Origin: CAYLLT01 sp964384465
GTDB taxonomy: Bacteria > Planctomycetota > Phycisphaerae > UBA1845 > PWPN01
NCBI GenBank assembly: GCA_964384465.1
Contig: CAYLLT010000019.1
Location: 3,641-67,640, forward strand
DNA length: 64,000 nt
Reading direction: 5' to 3'
Made by a program: the position numbers and the translations under genes. Below the pieces are notes generated by a model. That model was not told where the DNA came from and did not search any database. It saw nothing but the letters and a program-made list of their open reading frames with translations. Positions 10,587-18,771 of the stretch are shown one piece after another. Numbering within the stretch: the first letter of the stretch is position 1; every line of letters starts with the position of its first letter.

Positions 10587-11675
10587 ATGAACTGGTCTTT
10601 TAACCATCATTCCCCGCTCTCGCTCACTCGCTATTGGACCGCACGTATCCGTCGACGCGGCGGATGTCTGGTCCTGGCCAGCCTGCTGCTCGTCGCGAGC
10701 TGTGAGGATGAGACCTCCCCCGCGCCGCCGCCGCCGCTGCCCAAGGTAGAGAAACCGGCCCCGCGCACCGTCCGCAAAGAGCCCGGCTTTATCGCGTTCG
10801 TCGGCGCCGGCGAAAACGACCCCCTCTGGCCTATTCTCAAAACCAGCGCCGCCGCCTACGCCGACACGGCCGGCACCGTCGAAATCCGCTACTTCTCCGC
10901 ACGCGCTCAATCGCCTCAGGCCCAGTTGAAACTCCTCCAGTCGCTGAACGATCCTGAGATGCGCGGGCTGTGCATTCAGATCATCGACCCCCAAACGGTC
11001 AACACGCTGCTGGAACAGATGGTGGCCCGCGGGATACCGGTCGTCTCCATGGTGCAGCCCGCGGCGGAGCGGGCCCGCAGCGGCCACGTCGGTTGGGATG
11101 AGGAAGCGATCGGCATCATGCTGGCCGACACCACCGTCCGCGCAGTGTCACCAGGTTCGATCATGGTCCTGCACGCCGGTCACGAACATCCGCTCTACGC
11201 CCAGCGGCTCACGGCGTTCGAGAAACGGATCGCGCTCTCACCGGAGGTCGAGATCTTCGCCGGCATCGACTGCCATATGGATGGGCTTGAAGCCCGCAAG
11301 ATCATGCGCGATCGGATGGAGCGCTACCCGCGACTGTCGGCATGGGTCGCGCTGGACGATTGGCCGATCCGCGACGTGGGGCTGAGCGATGATTTCATGC
11401 CGCCAAGCTGCAAGCTGATCACCTTCGGCGGCGGACCGGCCCACTGGCCGCTGATCCGCAGCGGGCGATGCCCCGCCGTCGTGACCGCCTGTTACAACGA
11501 GCTCGGACCCAAGGCCGTGCAGTTCTGCGAGACCGCCATCCGCGGCCCATCCATGTTCGGCAGCCGCTTCCACGCCCCTCTGCGCACCGTCTGGGCCGCC
11601 AACCTCGATGACTTTATGCGCGACTGGACGTACTGGTCCACCGGTGAGTACCCGACCAAACAACTGGCGCAGTGA
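10587..11675 (+). CDS. RbsB-like substrate-binding lipoprotein
   Basis: Probable lipoprotein of 362 residues with lipobox LLLVASC followed by a Pro-rich linker. The mature part has the type I periplasmic-binding fold of the ribose/LacI class: FIAFVGAGENDPLWPILKTSA, QLKLLQSLNDPEMRGLCIQIIDPQTVNTLLEQMVARGIPVVSMV, a GSIMVLHAGHEHPLYAQRLTAFEKRI hinge strand and AWVALDDWPIRD. It differs from standard RbsB in spacing and in its C-terminal third, so it may sense rather than transport. No permease or ATPase gene is adjacent. A TAGAAT box at 10566-10571 with a weak TTTCAG 17 bp upstream could be its promoter. The next gene, an HTTM protein, starts 47 bp downstream on the same strand. Confidence 0.72.
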   Translation: MNWSFNHHSPLSLTRYWTARIRRRGGCLVLASLLLVASCEDETSPAPPPPLPKVEKPAPRTVRKEPGFIAFVGAGENDPLWPILKTSAAAYADTAGTVEIRYFSARAQSPQAQLKLLQSLNDPEMRGLCIQIIDPQTVNTLLEQMVARGIPVVSMVQPAAERARSGHVGWDEEAIGIMLADTTVRAVSPGSIMVLHAGHEHPLYAQRLTAFEKRIALSPEVEIFAGIDCHMDGLEARKIMRDRMERYPRLSAWVALDDWPIRDVGLSDDFMPPSCKLITFGGGPAHWPLIRSGRCPAVVTACYNELGPKAVQFCETAIRGPSMFGSRFHAPLRTVWAANLDDFMRDWTYWSTGEYPTKQLAQ

Positions 11676-11721
11676 GATACAATATTGGGATACTCTGATC
11701 CGCCGCGAACGAGAATCTGAA

Positions 11722-13242
11722 ATGGAGAGAGAGCACTCGACAGCCGCCGCCCTTGAGACGAACACGACCGTCGCACATCGGCCGGAGTCGAGGACGGGTC
11801 GGGTTTCGTGGGTGAGGCAACTTTTCCAGCCAATCCCCATCACCCCGCTCGTGTACTTCCGCATCGCCTTCGGGGCGATCATGTTCTGGGAGGTCTGGCG
11901 GTACTTCAAATATGGCTGGATCCAGCGCATCTACATCGATCCGCCGGTCCACTTCAAATATTTCGGCTTCGAGTGGGTCCGCCCCTGGCCGGGCGATGGC
12001 ATGTACCTGCATTTACTGGTTATCGGTATCCTCGCCCTATGCGTCGCGATCGGCCTGTGGTACCGCTGGGCCGCGGCCCTGTTCTTTCTCGGCTTCACCT
12101 ATGTCTTTCTTCTTGATGAGGCCCAGTACCTCAACCATCTTTATCTCGTCTGCCTGGTCAGCTTCCTCATGATCTTCATCCCCGCCCACCGCGCGTTATC
12201 ATTCGACGCCTGGCGCAACCCCGCTCTGCGCTCGGCAACCGCTCCGCTCTGGGCGCTCTGGCTGCTGCGTCTCCAGGTCGCGATCCCCTACTTCTACGGC
12301 GGCATCGCCAAGCTCAATCTCGACTGGCTGCGCGGCGAGCCGATCCGTTCGTGGCTCGGCGACCGGCTGTACATTCCCGTGATCACGCCGCTGCTGGGCA
12401 AGGAGTTCGTCGTGATGGTCATCTGCTACGGCGGGCTGCTGCTCGATCTGCTGGTTGTGCCGATGCTGCTGTGGCGGCGCACCCGCCTGCCGGCCATGGC
12501 GGCCATGATCGCATTCCACCTGTCCAACGCATTCATGTTTCGGATCGGGATCTTCCCCTGGTTCATGATCGCCGCCACCATGCTGTACCTGCCCATCCCG
12601 TGGTGGCATCGAATACAGTCATTTCTGAGCCGCGACCGTGAGGGAACGGTGGAAGGGACTGCAAGCCCGCTCGCTGGCGCTCGCGGCTCTGATGAAGCGC
12701 CTCCCGCGCGGCACCGCGCCCTCACCCTCGCTCTCCTCGGCGCGTGGGCCGCGTTTCAACTTCTGTTCCCGCTGCGGCACTTCCTGTATCCGGGGGTGGT
12801 CCACTGGACGGAGGAAGGCCACCGCTTCTCGTGGCACATGAAGCTGCGCAGCAAGGACGGCTGGTCGGAATTCCTGGCCCATGACCCGGTCAGCAATCAG
12901 ACCTGGATCGTCGAGCCGCTCGACTTCGGCCTGACGCCCAAGCAGATCCACCGCCTCGGCACGCAGCCGGACATGATCCTTCAGTTCAGCCACATCATCG
13001 CCGAAGAGTTGCGGCGGGACGGTTATCCGCGGATCGAAGTGCGCGCCGAGGTGGAAACATCGTTGAACGGCCGCCGGCCGCAGCTCCTCATCGATCCGCA
13101 GGTCAATCTCGCCGAGGTGAAGCGCAGCCTGTGGCCGGCCAAATGGATCGTCCCTCTGCACGTCCCGCTGAACGATCGCGCATCGGCGGAAACACAGCCC
13201 GCGGACGAAGAAGCCGGCGGAGCTTCGCCGGAAGCCGAGTAG
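11722..13242 (+). CDS. HTTM / vitamin-K-dependent gamma-carboxylase-like membrane protein
   Basis: Integral membrane protein of 506 residues. Several hydrophobic helices run from about residue 35 to 300 (for example YLHLLVIGILALCVAIGLWY and FLMIFIPAHRALS). The signature PYFYGGIAKLNLDWLRGEPI matches bacterial relatives of gamma-glutamyl carboxylase, and the C-terminal part (FSWHMKLRSKDG, then a soluble tail with LLIDPQVNLAEVKR) also follows that family. What bacterial homologues modify is unsettled. The start is ATG 11722; the open frame upstream overlaps the preceding lipoprotein gene. Residues about 302-323 (SRDREGTVEGT...PLAGARGSD) are encoded by a dispersed palindrome at 12627-12689 and probably form an inserted loop between membrane helices. 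Confidence 0.78.
   Translation: MEREHSTAAALETNTTVAHRPESRTGRVSWVRQLFQPIPITPLVYFRIAFGAIMFWEVWRYFKYGWIQRIYIDPPVHFKYFGFEWVRPWPGDGMYLHLLVIGILALCVAIGLWYRWAAALFFLGFTYVFLLDEAQYLNHLYLVCLVSFLMIFIPAHRALSFDAWRNPALRSATAPLWALWLLRLQVAIPYFYGGIAKLNLDWLRGEPIRSWLGDRLYIPVITPLLGKEFVVMVICYGGLLLDLLVVPMLLWRRTRLPAMAAMIAFHLSNAFMFRIGIFPWFMIAATMLYLPIPWWHRIQSFLSRDREGTVEGTASPLAGARGSDEAPPARHRALTLALLGAWAAFQLLFPLRHFLYPGVVHWTEEGHRFSWHMKLRSKDGWSEFLAHDPVSNQTWIVEPLDFGLTPKQIHRLGTQPDMILQFSHIIAEELRRDGYPRIEVRAEVETSLNGRRPQLLIDPQVNLAEVKRSLWPAKWIVPLHVPLNDRASAETQPADEEAGGASPEAE
12627..12689. repeat. Palindromic repeat, family B copy inside the HTTM gene
   Basis: Left arm GAGCCGCGACCGTGAGGG and right arm CGCTCGCGGCTC close an outer stem of at least 8 bp (GAGCCGCG/CGCGGCTC). 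The same arms occur in intergenic copies at 22219-22277, 34049-34107 and 43980-44002. Here the element is in frame and adds about 21 residues between two membrane segments. Confidence 0.7.
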
Positions 13243-13314
13243 ATGACCCGAGGCGGTTGCCGCTGCCCATGACCGTTCTGGCGCGGCACGGGGCAAGCTG
13301 ATCTGCCCAACCGT

Positions 13315-15378
13315 TTACCCGTGGCGGATATCAAGCTCTGGGCCGGCTGTGACTGCCCGCATGCTGGAAATCGACTCGTCGATCTCAACCGGCAGTTCAG
13401 AGGATTTACCCGTTTCCGGAAGGATCGATGGCGTGTACTCGGGAACCAGGCGCTGCAACTGGGCGCGGACTTCCTCGGCCGTTCCGGTATCCATGATCGA
13501 CATCATCCGCGAGATGCCGTCGCACACGCGGTTGAAGTCCTCCGGGCGCTTGTTGATGATGCCGATCTTGGGGTGCGGCGTGCGGCTGACGTTTTCGCCG
13601 TTGATGGAAAGCTCTTCAAAAAGCTTCTCGCCGGGCCGGATGCCGGTGAAGCGGATTTCGATATCGTCGTGCGGACGCAGCCCGCTGAGCGTGATGAGGT
13701 CCACCGCCAGGTCGATGATCTTGACCGGCTCGCCCATGTCCAACAGGAAGATTTCGCCGCCCCGGCCCATCGCCCCCGCCTGGAGCACGAGCTGCGCGGC
13801 CTCGGGGATGGTCATGAAGTAGCGCGTCATCTCCGGATGCGTCACCGTCACCGGCCCGCCGCGGGCGATCTGCTCTTTGAAGATCGGCACCACGCTGCCG
13901 TTGCTGCCGAGGACGTTGCCGAAACGAACGGTGACGAACTCCGTGCGGCTCTGCGTGTGGCTGCTGAGCTGCTGGACGTACATCTCCGCGACGCGCTTGC
14001 TACAGCCCATGATGCTGGTGGGGTTCACCGCCTTGTCGGTGGAGATCATGACGAGCTTGTCCACGCCGGCGTCCGAAGCGGCATCGGCCAGGCAGCGCGT
14101 CCCGGCGATGTTGTTCTTGATGGCTTCGCCCGGGTTCCACTCCATCATCGGCACGTGCTTGTGGGCGGCGGCATGAAACACCGCCGTCGGCCGATGCACG
14201 CGGAGGATCTCGCGGATGCGGCGGCTGTCCGAAATGTCCGCCACCATCGGCACGCGGCTGATCTCCGGGCAGTTCATCCCCAGCTCGCGGTCGATCTCGA
14301 ACAGGGCATTCTCCATCCGTTCGACCAGCAGCAGCCGCTGCGGCTTGAACCGCGCGATCTGCCGGCACATCTCCGAGCCGATCGAGCCGCCCGCACCCGT
14401 GACCATCACCACTTTGCCGCGGATATACTCGCCGATCGCCTTCGTATCCAGCGTGACCGGATCGCGGCCCAGCAAATCCTCGATGTCCACCGGCCGGATC
14501 TGGCTGACCTGCACCTTGCCTTCGATCAGATCGCTCACCGCCGGCACCGTGCGGAACCGCAGGTTCATGCCCTGACAACGTTCGATGAGGCTGCGGATCT
14601 GCCGCTGCGTCGCCGAGGGGATCGCGATGAGCACTTCGTCAACCGCCTGCTCCAGGCAGATCTCGCGCATATCGCTGGTTTTTCCCAACACTTCGATGCC
14701 GCGGATGCGGGCCCGCTGCTTGGCGCTGTCGTCGTCGACGAAACCCACCACCACGTAACGGTCTTCCGACGTGCGGATGATCTCGCGAAGGATGGAGTCA
14801 CCCGCGTCGCCCGCCCCCACGATCAACAGGCGGGTCTGTGACGCCGCGGCCAAGGGGCGCAGCTCCTCGTAGTAGAAGCGGTAGCCCACGCGTGCCGCGG
14901 ACACCAGCGCGATGGTGAACACCCAGTCCAGCAGAAAAACCGAGTTGGGCACGAAAAACGTCCATGGCGGCGGCAGGTGCAGAATGCGCACCGGCAGCCA
15001 CGCGTAGAGGTAATAGAGGGTAACGCAGAGGAATATGCTCCAGTGCGACGCCCGCACGATCGCGAACAGGTCGCGCAACCCGACGTACCGCCAGGAATCG
15101 CGATACAACCGCTGCCATGCGAAGATCGCCAGCTTCACCGCCAGCGTCAGCGGCAGGTAAACCAGGTACTGCTGGCGGAACCAGGGCGTCTCGAGCTTGA
15201 AGTTGTAAGCCAGCGCGAAAGCGATCAGAAGACTGAAGGCAAAAAGGACCGCGTGGGCGGTCACCGAGAGGACCATGCGGTAGCGCACGCGCCAGTTCAC
15301 GGGAACGTCCGCCGGAATCGGGCCCGCGCCGTTGCCGCCGCTCTCGGCACCTGAATCTCCGCTCGTGTCCGCCCTCAC
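13315..15378 (-). CDS. Membrane-anchored nucleotide-sugar 4,6-dehydratase/epimerase (FlaA1/CapD/PglF family)
   Basis: Protein of 687 residues with a hydrophobic N-terminal third of about four membrane helices (AHAVLFAFSLLIAFALAYNF, YLPLTLAVKLAIFAW, FLLDWVFTIALVSAA). A CoA-binding-like Rossmann segment follows (RLLIVGAGDAGDSILREII), then the short-chain dehydratase domain with NAD motif TGAGGSIGSEMC, AAAHKHVPMMEWNPGEAIKNN, the catalytic STDKAVNPTSIMGCSKR (Met where classical family members have Tyr, as in PglF/FlaA1) and RFGNVLGSNGSVVP. It probably converts UDP-GlcNAc-type sugars to 4-keto-6-deoxy intermediates for surface polysaccharide. The start is GTG 15378 with AGGAAGGA upstream. A glycosyltransferase gene at 34145-35305 is the nearest related function. 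Confidence 0.9.
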   Translation of the reverse strand: MRADTSGDSGAESGGNGAGPIPADVPVNWRVRYRMVLSVTAHAVLFAFSLLIAFALAYNFKLETPWFRQQYLVYLPLTLAVKLAIFAWQRLYRDSWRYVGLRDLFAIVRASHWSIFLCVTLYYLYAWLPVRILHLPPPWTFFVPNSVFLLDWVFTIALVSAARVGYRFYYEELRPLAAASQTRLLIVGAGDAGDSILREIIRTSEDRYVVVGFVDDDSAKQRARIRGIEVLGKTSDMREICLEQAVDEVLIAIPSATQRQIRSLIERCQGMNLRFRTVPAVSDLIEGKVQVSQIRPVDIEDLLGRDPVTLDTKAIGEYIRGKVVMVTGAGGSIGSEMCRQIARFKPQRLLLVERMENALFEIDRELGMNCPEISRVPMVADISDSRRIREILRVHRPTAVFHAAAHKHVPMMEWNPGEAIKNNIAGTRCLADAASDAGVDKLVMISTDKAVNPTSIMGCSKRVAEMYVQQLSSHTQSRTEFVTVRFGNVLGSNGSVVPIFKEQIARGGPVTVTHPEMTRYFMTIPEAAQLVLQAGAMGRGGEIFLLDMGEPVKIIDLAVDLITLSGLRPHDDIEIRFTGIRPGEKLFEELSINGENVSRTPHPKIGIINKRPEDFNRVCDGISRMMSIMDTGTAEEVRAQLQRLVPEYTPSILPETGKSSELPVEIDESISSMRAVTAGPELDIRHG

Positions 15379-15509
15379 CGGTCAGGATCCTTCCTGAGAA
15401 TGGTCTGCGTGCATGACAGGACCGTTTTTCTCCCTCCGCGTCTCACGGCTCCGCACCCGCCACGGCGGGGCCGCACCCTGGCGAAACCGTGTCTCCGAGA
15501 TATGACGCT

Positions 15510-16691
15510 CTATTCGATCATCACTCGCGACGGGATCGGAGATACCGAAATCGGCGCCGGTCTCGACGTGCTCCCGGCCGAATTCGACCCGGAGACCCTG
15601 GCACGGGCCCTTTCCATCACGGTCAACAGTTTCGGCCAGGGCTCTACTATTGTGGGACCGACCAGTTGCTTGGCATAAAACATGGCATTGACGTAGTCCT
15701 TCTTGCCCCACAACACAAACGCGCGAAGTGCTTTGGAAGCGGAGTCATTCGGATTCACGATCGAGAGTTGCTCCACACGGCGAACGTGTTCCGCGTAATC
15801 GGTCTTCGTGCCGTAGAAGGATTCCACATCACCCATCTGACTGAGGAAATCGGCATCACGGATATCCCCGGTGCCCCGGTCGTTACGGAGAAGATATTTC
15901 AGCGCATTAACCGCCAGCGAATACTGCCCCGATGCGAGAGATGCATGGAGGACAGCCAGTTCAACCTCCGTCCGCGCTTTCGGATCGCCCAGCGTCACCG
16001 CTTCGGCGAGCGCGAAGATGTCACATGCCTGCCGATATTCACCCGCGTGGAACCGAGCCCATCCCTCCTTGATATAGCTGTTCCGCCGTCCGGCGATGTA
16101 ATCCCGGGCCAGGTCGTCGCGATGCACCTGGCTCTTATCAACGCCCATTTCCGCTTCGGCGGTCGGGCGGGTGGTTGACGACGCCAGCAAGGGATTCACC
16201 ACAACATTTGAGCCCGACTGCGGCGCCGCTGCATCCGACGCTTCCGTTTGCCGCAGGAGCATCATCGGCTTATCGACCGAGAATGGGGGCAAGCTGGGCC
16301 CGCGGGGTCCTCGGCCGCCGAATCCATTCTGCAACAGATTCGGATAGCGCCGGCCCAGCAGCGACGTGCCGGTACTGCGTAAACCGCCGCCCCCCTGAAA
16401 ACCGCCAGGCGCCGCTCTGCCGCGGCTGCGAAATCCGCCCAGGGATGGCGGATCGGGCAGCGTCGCCACAGAGTTCGCGTTCCGCTGCGGGAGCGGGCTG
16501 GCCAAACCGCTCAACCCGCCAAGTGTGCCGGACAGGGTACCCGTGATTCTTTCAGAAGGACGGCCGGATTGACTGCCGACGCTGACTTGAGCACAGACGG
16601 ATCCCGCGCTGACCAGCACCACGCCCACTGAACACCAGCAAAAACGTGCCCGCATCTGTGCGACAGAGATCAACAAGCGGCATCGCGTCAT
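15510..16691 (-). CDS. Secreted TPR-like protein with Gly/Ser-rich N-terminal region
   Basis: Protein of 393 residues that I cannot assign to a named family. An N-terminal signal sequence (VGVVLVSAGSVCAQ) is followed by a low-complexity Gly/Arg/Ser/Pro stretch (residues 40-140, for example GGFQGGGGLRSTG). From about residue 185 to 350 there is a helical TPR-like region: YIKEGWARFHAGEYRQACDIFALAEAV, VELAVLHASLASGQYSLAVNALKYLL, and ALRAFVLWGKKDYVNAMFYAKQL. A Ser/Pro-rich tail ends it. Two starts are possible, 16691 and 16655. A structural or envelope-associated role is plausible but unproven. The 131 bp to the nucleotide-sugar enzyme gene hold nothing recognisable. Confidence 0.7.
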   Translation of the reverse strand: MTRCRLLISVAQMRARFCWCSVGVVLVSAGSVCAQVSVGSQSGRPSERITGTLSGTLGGLSGLASPLPQRNANSVATLPDPPSLGGFRSRGRAAPGGFQGGGGLRSTGTSLLGRRYPNLLQNGFGGRGPRGPSLPPFSVDKPMMLLRQTEASDAAAPQSGSNVVVNPLLASSTTRPTAEAEMGVDKSQVHRDDLARDYIAGRRNSYIKEGWARFHAGEYRQACDIFALAEAVTLGDPKARTEVELAVLHASLASGQYSLAVNALKYLLRNDRGTGDIRDADFLSQMGDVESFYGTKTDYAEHVRRVEQLSIVNPNDSASKALRAFVLWGKKDYVNAMFYAKQLVGPTIVEPWPKLLTVMERARARVSGSNSAGSTSRPAPISVSPIPSRVMIE

Positions 16692-17072
16692 GTGCGTTTC
16701 CCGTCAGGAATGAGCGTCTCGTCCCGCCACCGGCGGAAACCCCACCTAATTTAATGCACCCGGTTCGTTGAATCAAGTTATCGACAACGCCGCCGGAGGA
16801 CTGGCGAAGATGTTTAAACGATTGCGGCGATGTAAGTTATCTCGCCGTAAAGGTCATGAAAAATCGCTGTGGAACGCTGTGCCCGCCGCGCCTGCTCACC
16901 TGCGGACGAAAAATCGTCCATCCGCCATCCGCCCATTCCACGCACATGAGTCCGCCGGGCAGCCGTGCCGCATCTGAATAATCTTAACTCCAGACGTGGC
17001 CTTGCTTTGATCGCTGTTTTGCGTTACATCTCAAGCTGAAACTGGGTTGAGACGACGAACCGGGGAACGCTT
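16692..17072. other. Gene-poor intergenic stretch
   Basis: About 380 bp between divergent genes. A 69-codon open frame at 16768-16977 has an implausible basic/Pro-rich translation and no Shine-Dalgarno sequence, so I do not call it. No RNA structure or repeat family recognised elsewhere in the window was seen. Confidence 0.5.
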
Positions 17073-17207
17073 ATGTCAACCGATCTGGACGAACACTATC
17101 ACGAAGGCAGCGAGCAGACCGGCCTCATCACGCTCGGCGCCATCATTATCGGGCACATGGTGGTGGGCATCCTCCTGTTCTCCCTTGCGTGGGCCATGGC
17201 TCACTGA
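17073..17207 (+). CDS. Single-span membrane peptide (44 aa)
   Basis: A short gene on its own. The first 16 residues are acidic and polar (MSTDLDEHYHEGSEQTG), then one hydrophobic helix with small residues (LITLGAIIIGHMVVGILLFS) leads to a short tail ending AMAH. GGGGAAC lies 5-10 nt before the ATG and a hairpin with a T-run follows the stop, which together support a real transcription unit. The His in the middle of the helix and the two His near its start are unusual for a plain anchor and could bind metal or haem. It could be a small respiratory-complex subunit, but I do not recognise it. Confidence 0.55.
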   Translation: MSTDLDEHYHEGSEQTGLITLGAIIIGHMVVGILLFSLAWAMAH

Positions 17208-17227
17208 CTCCGCTGATCGCCCCTTCA

Positions 17228-17251
17228 GCACCTTAAGGTGCGTCATTTTTT
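17228..17251 (+). terminator. Weak intrinsic terminator
   Basis: GCACC-ttaa-GGTGC (17228-17241) is followed after four bases by six T residues (17246-17251), about 20 bp after the stop of the 44-residue membrane peptide. The stem is short, so termination may be partial. Confidence 0.45.
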
Positions 17252-17352
17252 GTCACCCCCGCCGGCGAAATGCCTTGACGATTGAGCGTTCAGGGGTGTG
17301 ATTTGCTCGCGGCCAGGCGCTGGCATGAATGGTGCGCTTGCACCGGATGGTT

Positions 17353-18594
17353 TCAGGAGCGGGTGGCCAGCAGAATGAAATTGATTAGCAACGACAGACA
17401 GAACAGTGCGCCCAGCACGAATACCCAGACGAGCGGGACGCGATTGCCGTTATTGTGTTCTTCTTTAACCGGCGATTCCATTTCGACGGTTTCGCCGCTC
17501 TCTTCCAGACCCGCGAGCAGTTGGGCGTCGTAAGCCTTGCGCGCCTGAAGCGGCGGCTCGCCGCGCGCCACCGCTTCCAGGTCCACGATGAGGTCGTGCA
17601 TCGTCGTGTAACGTTCTTCCGGTTTCTTGGCCATCATCCGCTCGATGACCTCGCCCACCCCCGTCGAGAGCGTCGGCACGATGTGGTCCGGCGGAATCAG
17701 CGGTTCCTTCAGGTGCTTGTGCATGACGGCGGCCGGCGTCGAACCCTCGAACGGCAGCTTGCCCGTGACCATGTGATAGAACGTGGCTCCGAGCGAATAA
17801 ACATCCGCGCGGAAGTCGATGTTCAGCTCGCCGCGGATCTGCTCCGGGCTGATGTAGTAAGGCGTGCCGTACGCTCGGCCCGCTTCGGCCATGGCGACCT
17901 TGACGTCCGAGGTCTCGCGGGCCAGACCCATGTCCGCCAGCTTGCCCACGCCCTGCTTGGTCAGCATGATGTTTTTGGGTTTGACATCGCGATGCACGAA
18001 TCCGCGCTCGGCGGCGTGTTCCAGTGCCCGCGCCATTTGCAGGACGATGTTGATGGCTTCTTTTTCGGGATACACCTTGTTGGCGGCCAGATCGTCATAG
18101 ACGGTCTTGCCGTCGATGTATTCCATGACGAAGTAGTGGTAGCCGCCAGCCTCACCAACATCGATGGCCTGCACGATGTTGTTATGGTTGAGGCGGGCCG
18201 CCGCTCGCCCCTCCCGGTAGAAGCGTTCGACGAACTCCGGGTTGTCGCCGAGTTTCTTGGGCAGGACTTTGACGGCGACCGTGCGATCGAGGCTGAGCTG
18301 GCGGGCCTTGAACACGGTGGCCATCGCTCCCGCCCCGAGTTTGCCCAGGATTTGAAAACCGGGTATCTGCTGGGCCTTGCGGGCGATGGAGTCTTCCATG
18401 TCCGCGCCCATCAGGCGGCCTAACTGCGAGCGCGTGACGTAGCCGCACTTGAGCATGACCTCGGTCAAGGGCAGCCGTTTTCCCTCTTTCGCGAGTTTTT
18501 TCTGATCCTCCAGGCAGTCGTGGAGTTCTTCCGGTGTCAGCAGCTTCCGTTCAACGGCCAAGCGGCCGACTTGCGTTTCGCCCATATCCGCCAT
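17353..18594 (-). CDS. Hanks-type serine/threonine protein kinase, membrane-anchored
   Basis: Protein of 413 residues. Residues 5-75 form a helical N-terminal domain resembling the MshEN/GspE N-terminal fold (VGRLAVERKLLTPEELHDCLEDQK, LMLKCGYVTRSQLGRLMGA-like pattern). Residues 80-345 are the kinase: Gly-rich loop LGAGAMATVFKA, Lys109 (VAVKV), Glu in the C-helix, catalytic HRDVKPKN (201-208) and activation-loop APE equivalent SPEQ. The metal-binding DFG is DMG (221-223), Asp retained. A single membrane helix at about 387-410 (VFVLGALFCLSLLINFILL) ends the protein, leaving the kinase cytoplasmic and almost no outer sensor. Signal input is therefore probably through the N-terminal domain. It starts at ATG 18594 with CCGGAG upstream; no partner phosphatase gene is nearby. 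Confidence 0.9.
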   Translation of the reverse strand: MADMGETQVGRLAVERKLLTPEELHDCLEDQKKLAKEGKRLPLTEVMLKCGYVTRSQLGRLMGADMEDSIARKAQQIPGFQILGKLGAGAMATVFKARQLSLDRTVAVKVLPKKLGDNPEFVERFYREGRAAARLNHNNIVQAIDVGEAGGYHYFVMEYIDGKTVYDDLAANKVYPEKEAINIVLQMARALEHAAERGFVHRDVKPKNIMLTKQGVGKLADMGLARETSDVKVAMAEAGRAYGTPYYISPEQIRGELNIDFRADVYSLGATFYHMVTGKLPFEGSTPAAVMHKHLKEPLIPPDHIVPTLSTGVGEVIERMMAKKPEERYTTMHDLIVDLEAVARGEPPLQARKAYDAQLLAGLEESGETVEMESPVKEEHNNGNRVPLVWVFVLGALFCLSLLINFILLATRS

Positions 18595-18771
18595 TCAGCG
18601 TACTCCGGTGCCATCGTGGCATCGGGACCGGTAAGCCCGGCCCGTCAGATGTGAACGGTCTGTCACTTTACGGGCGATGAGCGTCAGGTTCAATATTCGA
18701 GCCGCTCGGGATAGTGCTTTTCCGCAGATCGTTCAACGAATTATACCCCGTTGACGGATCATCGTCTCCGA

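Noticed and set aside
13321..14841. 506-codon plus-strand open frame
   Set aside because: It lies entirely opposite the nucleotide-sugar dehydratase gene; its translation is a His/Asp/Arg-rich mirror of that gene with no family features.
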